From assembly GCF_003853705.1 (NCBI RefSeq), contig NZ_QTQI01000006.1:186001-250000 (forward strand): a stretch of 64,000 nucleotides of DNA. Reading direction: 5' to 3'. This stretch comes from Burkholderia sp. Bp8992 (GTDB lineage: Bacteria > Pseudomonadota > Gammaproteobacteria > Burkholderiales > Burkholderiaceae). Below are positions 26,211-34,312 of this stretch, one piece after another (position 1 is the first letter of the stretch; every line of letters begins with the position of its first letter). The notes below the pieces were generated by a model, which worked only from the letters and a program-made list of their open reading frames with translations, was not told the DNA's origin and ran no database searches. The position numbers and the translations under genes are program-made.

Positions 26211-26222
26211 TTTGTTGACAAA
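26211..26222. promoter_or_regulatory. Second TTGTTGACAA operator-like site
   Basis: TTTGT-TG-ACAAA. Its 10-base core (26212-26221) is the exact reverse complement of the core of the upstream-promoter site at 26069-26078, 143 bp away. A minus-strand promoter-like pair (TTGTCA, 18 bases, TATACG) starts within it. A second operator allowing DNA looping is possible. Confidence 0.45.
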
Positions 26223-26294
26223 AATGGTGCACAGCCTGGCAACGACCGGTCTCATGCCGATGAAAATCTTCGACCGTTAGTTGCGCATTTACCT

Positions 26295-26321
26295 AAAGAA
26301 AAAGGCGGGAAGCCCGCCTTT
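26295..26321 (-). terminator. Intrinsic terminator of the LD-carboxypeptidase gene
   Basis: AAAGGCGGG (26301-26309) pairs with CCCGCCTTT (26313-26321), loop AAG. On the minus strand a T-rich tail follows. It starts 18 bases after the stop of the gene ending at 26340. Confidence 0.85.
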
Positions 26322-26339
26322 CGATCGATCGCGCCGGCA

Positions 26340-27278
26340 TCAGCCGAGATGCGGATAGTCCGACAGTGTCAGCCGGAAGCCGTGTGCATTCGCGACCAGT
26401 TGCGCCTGCGCACCGAACGGCAGCGTCAGCAGGTCGGGCACATGGCCGAACTGGAGCCCCGTGACGACCGGGATCCCGATCGTCGCGCGGACCTGCTCGA
26501 TCATCGCCTGCATGTCGTAGCCGTTGTCGTACTCGAACGGCCGCGCGCCGGTGAACTGGCCGAGCACGAGCGCCTGCTGGCGCGCGAGCAGCCCCGACAG
26601 GTGCAGCTGATAGATCATCCGCTCGATCCGGAACGGCTGCTCGTTGACGTCCTCGATGAACAGGATGCCGCCCTCGATGTCGGGCATGTACGGCGTACCG
26701 ATCAGCGACGTCAGGATCGCGAGGTTGCCGCCCCACAGCGTGCCCGTCACGTTCACGGTCTGCACCTGCGGCGCCTCGGTGACGATCGTCGTGCCCGGCT
26801 GCGTCAGCGTCTGCCAGAAGTGCTGCATCGTGAAATCGCTCGGCGTTTCCGCACCGAAGTCGGCAGACAGCATCGGGCCGCCGAACGTCTTGATGCGCGC
26901 CTTCGCGTACAGCGCGAGCTGGATCGCGGTGAAGTCGCTGTGGCCGACGAGCGCGACCGGCTGGTCGCGCAGCCTGCGTTCGAGCCCGCGATAGTCGAGC
27001 CCGTGCAGGATCCGCGCGGCGCCGTAGCCGCCGCGCACCGCGAGCGCGATGTCCGGCAGCGGCCGCTCGGGATCGGCGAGGCGGTTCAGGTCGCCTGCCC
27101 GCTCGCCGTCGGTGCCGCCGAAGCGCTGGAAGCGTCGCTGCGTCGCCTCGATGTTCTCGATGCGGTGCTGCGCGGTGCTGAGGCGCTCGAGCGCGCGGTT
27201 GATCGCGTCCGGGTCGTGCGGATAGCCGGACGGCGCCAGCAGGCGGATGGTGTAGGACGCGGCGGGCTGGAAGGACAT
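26340..27278 (-). CDS. ldcA: Muramoyltetrapeptide LD-carboxypeptidase (S66 family)
   Basis: A 312-residue serine peptidase that removes the terminal D-Ala from cytoplasmic murein tetrapeptides during peptidoglycan recycling. The nucleophile is Ser114 in LVGHSDFTAIQ, with RGGYGAARIL before it. The catalytic Glu/His are expected in ILFIEDVNEQPFRIERM and in the late LQFGHVPDLLTLPFG. The N-terminal IRLLAPSGYP strand is typical. Length matches the family (about 300-310). It may be co-transcribed with tadA, 81 bases upstream, and ends at a strong terminator. Confidence 0.9.
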   Translation of the reverse strand: MSFQPAASYTIRLLAPSGYPHDPDAINRALERLSTAQHRIENIEATQRRFQRFGGTDGERAGDLNRLADPERPLPDIALAVRGGYGAARILHGLDYRGLERRLRDQPVALVGHSDFTAIQLALYAKARIKTFGGPMLSADFGAETPSDFTMQHFWQTLTQPGTTIVTEAPQVQTVNVTGTLWGGNLAILTSLIGTPYMPDIEGGILFIEDVNEQPFRIERMIYQLHLSGLLARQQALVLGQFTGARPFEYDNGYDMQAMIEQVRATIGIPVVTGLQFGHVPDLLTLPFGAQAQLVANAHGFRLTLSDYPHLG

Positions 27279-27359
27279 GGCGAAAGGTGTCGGGTCGTCA
27301 AACCTGCTTAGAGGGTCTGAACCGTCTCCGGTTCACGGCGTGATGCCGGGCCGGTGTGC

Positions 27360-28354
<995 letters not shown>

Positions 28355-28542
28355 CAGTCAATCGGAACAATGCGGCAGGCCGAATTCTAGCAGGGTGACG
28401 CGGCTATGACAGGCCCTTCGAATATATGCTCGATATTGTGTTTTTAGGGGCCGAATCGCAGCGCATGCACGCCGATCGCCATCGAATGCCGCTCTGCTGC
28501 GCTGCAGCGGGCTGAGCGCCGTCCGGACCGTCGCAAACGCAA

Positions 28543-28601
28543 GCGGTATCGGGCCCTGTTTTTTGTTCGCGACGACGCGCGTCGGGCCGCGCCGATACCG
28601 C
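28543..28601. repeat. Long imperfect inverted repeat
   Basis: GCGGTATCGG (28543-28552) is the exact complement of CCGATACCGC (28592-28601). Further GGCCC/GGGCC pairing lies inside and a six-T run lies in the loop region. It begins 33 bases beyond the MFS gene stop and may end its transcript. It is not a canonical terminator because no T-run follows the stem. Confidence 0.45.
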
Positions 28602-28633
28602 GCAACGGCAGACGCGCGGCTTGCGTTGCCGCG

Positions 28634-29851
28634 TCACGCGGCCGCCGTTTCCGCCCGCGGTTTCGCGAACGGTCGGAACATGGACGCGATCAGGAACGCA
28701 CCGAGGCCGATCGCGAACGAACCGAGGTACAGCCAGCCGTAACTGCCGAACGTATCGATGATCAGGCCGCCGGCGACCGGGCCCGCGGCCATCCCGAGGC
28801 TGCCGGCCATCGCGCAGCCGCCGATCACGGTGCCCATCATCCTCAGCGGGAAGTTCTCGCGTGCCAGCACCGAATACAGCGGCATCACGCCCGCGTAGAT
28901 GAAGCCGAACAGCGTCGCGACCGCGTAGAACCCGTCGAGCGAGCGCACGAAGTAATAGCCGAGCGCGCCGAGCGCCTGCGCGAGCAGCCCGGCCACCAGC
29001 ATGCGCTTCGCGCCGAGGCGGTCGCCGAGAATCCCGAACGCGATCCGGCCGCCCATGCCCGCGAGCCCTTCGACGCTGTAGATCGACACCGCGACGATCA
29101 GCGGGATCCCGCACGTGACCGCGTAGCTGACCGTATGGAAGATCGGGCCCGAGTGCGTCGCGCAGCAGAAGAAATTGGTCAGCAGCAGGATCATGAACTG
29201 CGGCGAGCGCAGCGCGTCCGCGACCGACATCGCCGCGGGCGTGCCGGCGGGCGAAGGCGCGGCGGGCGCCGGTGCCTGGCCGAGCGCGGGCGCCCGCCGC
29301 ACCAGCAGCGACACCGGAATCATCACGACGGCCGCCAGCGCGGCAATCAGCAGCATCGACGTGCGCCAGTCGCGCACCGACACGAGCCACGCGGCGAGCG
29401 GTGCCATCGTCATCGGCGCCATCCCCATGCCGGCCGACACGAGCGACACCGCGAGGCTGCGATGCGTGTCGAACCAGCCCGTCACGCACGCCATCATCGG
29501 CGCGAATATCGCGGCCGTCGCGCCGCCGACGGCGAGGCCGAAGGTCAGCTGGAACACCAGCAGCGACGGCGCGCGGCTCGCCAGCGCGAGACTCGCCGAC
29601 AGCAGCACCGCGCCCGCGACGACGACCGGCCGCGTGCCGATCCGGTCCGACAGGCTGCCCCACGCCATGCTCGCGAAAGCCATTGCGATGAAGCCCAGAG
29701 TCATCGCAGTGGAAATGCCGGTCATCGACCAGCCCGTGTCGCGCGCGATGGCGCGCAGGAACACCGGCAGCGAAAACATCGCGCCGATCGCGACGCAGCC
29801 CATCAGGCCGCCCGCGGCGACGATCACCCAGCGGTATCGGGAATCCGTCAT
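28634..29851 (-). CDS. MFS transporter, oxalate/formate antiporter (OFA)-like
   Basis: A 405-residue inner-membrane permease with 12 predicted helices. The start YRWVIVAAGGLMGCVAIGAMFSLPVFL, the MFS loop motif WGSLSDRIGTRPVV between TM2 and TM3, and the mirrored FGILGDRLGAKRML after the central loop place it in the MFS. The overall pattern resembles OFA/monocarboxylate porters that carry small organic anions. It diverges from the GntR-flavoprotein operon with 290 bases between, so it probably imports or exports that system's substrate or product. Substrate unknown. Confidence 0.82.
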   Translation of the reverse strand: MTDSRYRWVIVAAGGLMGCVAIGAMFSLPVFLRAIARDTGWSMTGISTAMTLGFIAMAFASMAWGSLSDRIGTRPVVVAGAVLLSASLALASRAPSLLVFQLTFGLAVGGATAAIFAPMMACVTGWFDTHRSLAVSLVSAGMGMAPMTMAPLAAWLVSVRDWRTSMLLIAALAAVVMIPVSLLVRRAPALGQAPAPAAPSPAGTPAAMSVADALRSPQFMILLLTNFFCCATHSGPIFHTVSYAVTCGIPLIVAVSIYSVEGLAGMGGRIAFGILGDRLGAKRMLVAGLLAQALGALGYYFVRSLDGFYAVATLFGFIYAGVMPLYSVLARENFPLRMMGTVIGGCAMAGSLGMAAGPVAGGLIIDTFGSYGWLYLGSFAIGLGAFLIASMFRPFAKPRAETAAA

Positions 29852-30083
29852 TTGACGTCTCCTGGTTCGTTTCGCCTCTCCTCGGAAACCGGGCGCAGGC
29901 CGCGTGTGCGGCGCAATGCCCGGTCGACATGGATACGACGGGCGGACCGGCGGGAAATCGACATGCTCGACCGATGGGGCCGGCGATTTTTTATTGTCGA
30001 TCGATTCGCGAGGCCGGCAAGGGGCAGATCACGCGCTCGCCCTGCTTTTCCGGAATCGGAAATTCGATATCGGAAATGGTTGG

Positions 30084-30112
30084 TTGGGCCGCGCGACCGT
30101 GCTGACTACACT
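30084..30112 (+). promoter_or_regulatory. Candidate promoter of the GntR-flavoprotein operon
   Basis: TTGGGC (30084-30089), a 17-base spacer and TACACT (30107-30112). The predicted transcription start falls at or just before the CTTGT-CATA-ACAAG repeat, a layout typical of a self-repressed gene. Confidence 0.45.
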
Positions 30113-30120
30113 CGGATCAT

Positions 30121-30134
30121 CTTGTCATAACAAG
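30121..30134. promoter_or_regulatory. Inverted repeat, candidate GntR operator
   Basis: CTTGT (30121-30125) and ACAAG (30130-30134) are perfect complements around CATA. The site lies 7 bases before the GntR ATG, where binding would block transcription or translation start. HutC-subfamily regulators often bind GT(n)AC-type palindromes. Confidence 0.5.
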
Positions 30135-30141
30135 TTGATCG

Positions 30142-30912
30142 ATGACCTCATCCAACGTCGTGCCGCTGTCGGCGGCCCCGCTCTACGTGCAGATCAAGGA
30201 CACGCTGCGCGCGCGCATTCTCGACGGCACCTACGCGCCGCACAGCCGGATGCCGTCCGAACACGAACTCTGCACGATGTTCGACGTCAGCCGCATCACG
30301 GTGCGCCAGGCGCTCGGCGACCTGCAGAAGGAAGGACTGCTGTTCAAGCTGCACGGCAAGGGCACGTTCGTGTCGAAGCCGAAGGCGTTCCAGAACGTGA
30401 CATCGCTGCAGGGCTTCGCCGAGGCGATGTCGTCGATGGGCTACGAGATCGTCAACCAGCTGCGCAGCTTCCGCACCGTGAGGGCCGACCGCCATCTCGC
30501 GACGAAACTGAACGTGCCGGAGGGCGCGCCGCTCGTCGAGATCCACCGCGTGCGGCTGCTGAACCGCGAACCGGTGTCGCTCGAACAGACCTGGGTGCCC
30601 GAAGCGCTCGGCAAGCGCCTCGCGGGCGCCGATCTCGCGACCCGCGACATCTTCCTCGTGCTGGAAAACGACTGCGGCATCCCGCTCGGCCATGCCGACG
30701 TGTCGATCGACGCGATCCTCGCCGACGACGAGATCGTCGACGCGCTGCACGTCGAGGAAAGCAGCCCCGTGCTGCGCATCGAGCGCCTCACGCACGACGC
30801 GTCAGGTGCCCCGATCGACTACGAATACCTCTACTTCCGCGGCGACGCATTCCAGTACCGGCTGCGCATCGACCGGCAAAAGGCACGCAAATCTGCAAGG
30901 AAACAGCAATGA
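30142..30912 (+). CDS. GntR family regulator, HutC (UTRA) subfamily
   Basis: A 256-residue regulator. The winged helix (about 12-78) has PLYVQIKDTLRARILDGTY, MPSEHELCTMFDVSRITVRQAL and LHGKGTFVSKP. The UTRA ligand-binding domain (about 90-240) shows VPEGAPLVEIHRVRLLNREPVSLEQTWVP and the late YEYLYFRGDAFQYRL. UTRA domains bind small metabolites such as urocanate, amino sugars or phosphonates. Its stop overlaps the flavoprotein start (ATGA), so repressor and enzyme are made from the same message. The divergent MFS gene is probably also a target. Confidence 0.9.
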   Translation: MTSSNVVPLSAAPLYVQIKDTLRARILDGTYAPHSRMPSEHELCTMFDVSRITVRQALGDLQKEGLLFKLHGKGTFVSKPKAFQNVTSLQGFAEAMSSMGYEIVNQLRSFRTVRADRHLATKLNVPEGAPLVEIHRVRLLNREPVSLEQTWVPEALGKRLAGADLATRDIFLVLENDCGIPLGHADVSIDAILADDEIVDALHVEESSPVLRIERLTHDASGAPIDYEYLYFRGDAFQYRLRIDRQKARKSARKQQ

Positions 30913-32648
30913 CGACCCAGGTTCATGAATACGACGTCGTCGTGGTCGGCGGCGGCACGGCCGGCCCGATGGCGGCGATCAAGGCGAAGGAGCGCGACCC
31001 GTCCCTGCGCGTGCTGCTGCTCGAGAAAGCCAACGTGAAGCGCAGCGGCGCGATCTCGATGGGGATGGACGGCCTGAACAACGCGGTGATCCCCGGTCAT
31101 GCGACGCCCGAGCAGTACACGCGCGAGATCACGATCGCCAACGACGGCATCGTCGACCAGGAAGCCGTGTACGCGTATGCGACGCACAGCTTCGCGACGA
31201 TCGAGCAGCTCGACCGCTGGGGCGTGAAGTTCGAGAAGGACGGCACCGGCGACTACGCGGTGAAGAAGGTCCATCACATGGGCTCGTACGTGCTGCCGAT
31301 GCCGGAAGGACACGACATCAAGAAGGTGCTGTATCGGCAACTGAAGCGCGCGCGCATCGCGATCACGAACCGGATCGTCGCGACGCGGGTGCTGACCGAT
31401 ACGCAGGGCCGCGCGAGCGGCGTGCTCGGCTTCGACTGCCGCACCGCCGAGTTTCACGTGATCCGCGCGAAGGCCGTGATCCTCTGTTGCGGCGCCGCCG
31501 GCCGTCTCGGCTTGCCGGCGTCGGGCTACCTGATGGGCACCTACGAGAACCCGACCAACGCGGGAGACGGCTACGCGATGGCCTATCACGCGGGCGCCGC
31601 GCTCGCGAATCTCGAGTGCTTCCAGATCAACCCGCTGATCAAGGACTACAACGGCCCCGCATGCGCGTACGTGACGGGCCCGCTCGGCGGCTTCACCGCG
31701 AACGGCAAGGGCGAGCGCTTCATCGAATGCGACTACTGGAGCGGCCAGATGATGTGGGAGTTCTACCAGGAACTGCAGAGCGGCAACGGCCCCGTATTCC
31801 TGAAGCTCGACCATCTCGCGGAGGAAACGATCCAGACCATCGAGCAGATCCTGCATACGAACGAGCGGCCGAGCCGCGGCCGCTTCCATGCCGGGCGCGG
31901 CACCGACTACCGCAGCCAGATGGTCGAGATGCACATTTCCGAGATCGGCTTCTGCAGCGGCCACAGCGCATCGGGCGTGTACGTGAATGCACGCGCGGAG
32001 ACGACGGTGCCGGGGCTCTACGCCGCCGGCGACATGGCGGCCGTCCCGCACAACTACATGCTCGGTGCGTTCACGTACGGCTGGTTCGCCGGGCAGAACG
32101 CGGCCGATTACGTGGCCGGCCGCGAACACGCCCCGGTGGACGACGCACAGGTCGACGCCGAGCGCACCCGCGTGCTCGCGCCGTTGCTGCGCGAGCGCGG
32201 CCTGGCGCCGGCGCAGGTCGAGTACAAGCTGCGCCGCATGGTGAACGACTACCTGCAACCGCCGAAGGTGACGCGCAAGATGGAAATCGGGCTGCAGCGT
32301 TTTGACGAAATTACTGAGGATATCGAAAAAATAAAGGCCGACAACCCGCACGAACTGATGCGCGCGGCCGAAGTACGCGCGATCCGCGACTGTGCCGAAA
32401 TGGCCGCGCGCGCGTCGCTGTTCCGCACTGAAAGCCGATGGGGGCTGTACCACCATCGCGTCGACTTTCCGCACCGCAACGACGCCGAATGGTTCTGCCA
32501 CACGTGGCTGCGCAAGGATGCCGCGGGCGCGATGCGCAGCGAAAAACGGCCGGTCGAACCGTACGTCGTGCCGCTTGCCGACGACGAACGCGGCGCCTAC
32601 GCGCAGTTGCGCATTCGCGAACCGGCCGCGCTCGCGGCCGCCCTTTGA
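30909..32648 (+). CDS. AprA-like FAD-dependent oxidoreductase (fumarate reductase/APS reductase flavoprotein family)
   Basis: A 579-residue flavoprotein. The FAD dinucleotide motif VVVGGGTAG is at 11-19, followed by LLLEKANVKRSGAISMGMDGL, a stretch very like the alpha subunit of dissimilatory adenylylsulfate reductase. The family's second half is also recognisable: KAVILCCGAAGRL, NAGDGYAMAYHAGAALANLE, YVTGPLGGFT and VPGLYAAGDMA. A C-terminal helical domain (about 420-560) follows. It is about 80 residues shorter than typical AprA. The next gene encodes a di-cluster ferredoxin, as AprB does. No other sulfate-reduction genes are visible, so the substrate is open. The ATG at 30909 overlaps the GntR stop. 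Confidence 0.82.
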   Translation: MTTQVHEYDVVVVGGGTAGPMAAIKAKERDPSLRVLLLEKANVKRSGAISMGMDGLNNAVIPGHATPEQYTREITIANDGIVDQEAVYAYATHSFATIEQLDRWGVKFEKDGTGDYAVKKVHHMGSYVLPMPEGHDIKKVLYRQLKRARIAITNRIVATRVLTDTQGRASGVLGFDCRTAEFHVIRAKAVILCCGAAGRLGLPASGYLMGTYENPTNAGDGYAMAYHAGAALANLECFQINPLIKDYNGPACAYVTGPLGGFTANGKGERFIECDYWSGQMMWEFYQELQSGNGPVFLKLDHLAEETIQTIEQILHTNERPSRGRFHAGRGTDYRSQMVEMHISEIGFCSGHSASGVYVNARAETTVPGLYAAGDMAAVPHNYMLGAFTYGWFAGQNAADYVAGREHAPVDDAQVDAERTRVLAPLLRERGLAPAQVEYKLRRMVNDYLQPPKVTRKMEIGLQRFDEITEDIEKIKADNPHELMRAAEVRAIRDCAEMAARASLFRTESRWGLYHHRVDFPHRNDAEWFCHTWLRKDAAGAMRSEKRPVEPYVVPLADDERGAYAQLRIREPAALAAAL

Positions 32649-32659
32649 GGAACCTTGCC

Positions 32660-32905
32660 ATGCCCCATACCCTGCACGACATCTTCCAGCGCAGCAGCGC
32701 GCCCGTGACGATCGACGAGTCGTTGTGCATCGCCGACAAGGGCTGCACCGTGTGCGTCGACGTGTGTCCGCTCGACCTGCTCGCGATCGACGTCACCAAG
32801 GGCAAGGCCTACATGCAGTTCGACGAATGCTGGTACTGCATGCCGTGCGAACGCGACTGCCCGACCGGCGCGGTCAAGGTCGACATCCCTTACCTGCTGC
32901 GCTGA
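32660..32905 (+). CDS. AprB-like ferredoxin with two [4Fe-4S] sites
   Basis: An 81-residue iron-sulfur protein with exactly eight cysteines. Site one is Cys23-x5-Cys29-x2-Cys32-x3-Cys36-Pro, with a lengthened first gap. Site two is Cys57-x2-Cys60-x2-Cys63-x3-Cys67-Pro. DECWYCMPC at 55-63 places a Trp after the first cysteine of site two, as in the ECWECYSC-type motif of AprB. It lacks the long C-terminal tail with which AprB embraces AprA. It begins 11 bases after the flavoprotein stop and presumably passes electrons to or from its FAD. Preceded by GAGGAAC. Confidence 0.88.
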   Translation: MPHTLHDIFQRSSAPVTIDESLCIADKGCTVCVDVCPLDLLAIDVTKGKAYMQFDECWYCMPCERDCPTGAVKVDIPYLLR

Positions 32906-32936
32906 CTGCGTGCGTCAGCGCCCTTCTCCCTCGCTC

Positions 32937-33932
32937 ATGACCGACTCCTCCTTCGCTTCCCCGCTACCCGGCGCATACGGGCACGACCAGGCCGCGCCCG
33001 TCGCCCGCCTCGCCGCGCCCGACGCGTCCGTGCGCCGCGTCGCGCTGTTCGAACTCGCGGATCTCGAAGATCCCGAACTCGTGCCGTCGTTCGTTGCCGT
33101 GCTGCGCACCGACCCGTCGGCCGACGTGCGCGGCGAAGCCGCCCGTGTACTTGGTGCATGGGAACAGCCCGATGTCGTCGACGCACTGTGCGGCGCGCTG
33201 CTCGATCCCGATGAAGACGTGCGCGCCGCCGCCGCACAGAGCTTGTCCGAACTGAAGGACGCGGCATCGGGTACCGTGCTGGGCCGCTGGGCCGACCGGC
33301 CCGAGCCGTTCGTGCGCCGTGCCGTGCTGCGGGGAATGCGCGAGTTGCGCGACCCCGGCGCGTTCGCACCCGCGCTGCGCGCGCTCGATGCGGAGCTGCC
33401 GGCCGTGCGCGCCGAAGCCGTTGCGGTGCTCGGCTGGCTCAAGGATGCGCGCGCCCTGGCGCCGCTCGCGCGCATCGCGACGGCCGACACCGATGCGGAC
33501 GTGCGACGTTCCGCGGTCGGCTCGATCGGCTTCGCGGCCGCCGACGATGCGACCGTCGTCGACGCGCTGCTCGCCGCGCTGCGCGACCGCGCATGGCAGG
33601 TGCGCGAGGAAGCCGCCACGACGCTCGGCAAGCTGCGCGTGCCGACGGCACGCGAGCCGCTCGTCGCCGCGCTCGACGACGAATATTGGCAGGTGCGCCT
33701 GCGTGCCGCGCGCGCGCTCGGACAGTTGCGCGATGCGGCTGCGGCGCCGGCCGTCGTCGCACTGCTCTCGCATGCGATCAGCAATCTGCGCAAGGAAGCC
33801 GCGCTTGCGCTCGGCGAATTGCGCGACCGTGCAACACTGCCGGCGCTGAACGACGCGCTCGAAGATCGCGACCCCGAAGTCCGCAAGGCCGTGCGGATCG
33901 CGATCGGCCAAATCGGCGACGCTCCGCGATGA
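32937..33932 (+). CDS. HEAT-repeat (PBS lyase-type) protein
   Basis: A 331-residue solenoid protein made almost wholly of about nine helical repeats of roughly 31 residues. Repeated signatures are DVRGEAARVLG, DVRAAAAQSLSEL, AVRAEAVAVLGWL, DVRRSAVGSIG, QVREEAATTLGKL and QVRLRAARALGQL. Such repeats occur in phycobilin lyases and in many scaffold proteins; no catalytic residues can be assigned. The ATG at 32937 is used; a GTG at 32910 is in frame. It lies 31 bases after the ferredoxin and overlaps the DUF971 gene by four, so it belongs to the same operon and may act as an assembly factor. Confidence 0.85.
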   Translation: MTDSSFASPLPGAYGHDQAAPVARLAAPDASVRRVALFELADLEDPELVPSFVAVLRTDPSADVRGEAARVLGAWEQPDVVDALCGALLDPDEDVRAAAAQSLSELKDAASGTVLGRWADRPEPFVRRAVLRGMRELRDPGAFAPALRALDAELPAVRAEAVAVLGWLKDARALAPLARIATADTDADVRRSAVGSIGFAAADDATVVDALLAALRDRAWQVREEAATTLGKLRVPTAREPLVAALDDEYWQVRLRAARALGQLRDAAAAPAVVALLSHAISNLRKEAALALGELRDRATLPALNDALEDRDPEVRKAVRIAIGQIGDAPR

Positions 33933-34207
33933 GCGCGCCGACCGAAATCGCACTCGATCATCCGTCACGCGCGTTGACGCTGCGCTGGCCGGACGGCAAC
34001 ACGCAGCGCATCGGCTACGCGCAATTGCGCGGCGATTGCCCGTGCGCGGAATGCCGACGGATCCGGCGTGACGGCGGTCGCGTCGATGCACGGCCCGACC
34101 TGACGCTGGAAGGCGTGGAACCGGCCGGCTACGGCATCCGCTTCATGTTCGGCGACGGCCACGCGCGCGGCATCTATCCGTGGCCGTATCTGGCGGGCAT
34201 CGCCTAG
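33929..34207 (+). CDS. DUF971 domain protein
   Basis: A 92-residue stand-alone DUF971 domain. The pattern LTLRWPDGNTQRIGYAQLRGDCPCAECRR is diagnostic, followed by VEPAGYGIRFMFGDGHARGIYPWPYL. The CPCAEC motif could hold a metal. DUF971 also occurs as the N-terminal domain of gamma-butyrobetaine hydroxylase and at the C-terminus of the plastid iron-sulfur scaffold HCF101, so a role in iron-sulfur handling for the neighbouring ferredoxin is possible. The start overlaps the HEAT gene stop (ATGA). Confidence 0.88.
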   Translation: MSAPTEIALDHPSRALTLRWPDGNTQRIGYAQLRGDCPCAECRRIRRDGGRVDARPDLTLEGVEPAGYGIRFMFGDGHARGIYPWPYLAGIA

Positions 34208-34312
34208 CGCCCGTCATGCGGCTACCGCGGTCGTACGAGCGGGATGCAGGCATGCGCAAACGCTGCGATACTGGCGCCCACGATCGTCTTCACCCACCGT
34301 GGGAGCCAGGAC

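Noticed and set aside
26092-26280. A 62-codon open frame in the gap before ldcA
   Set aside because: No ribosome site, no recognisable similarity, and it overlaps the proposed operator. Regulatory DNA is more likely.
29904-32648. A fused GntR-flavoprotein reading (frame open for 1 kb upstream of the flavoprotein)
   Set aside because: The upstream part is a different frame from the GntR protein and is Arg-rich. The ATG at 30909 in the ATGA overlap gives the proper FAD-binding start.
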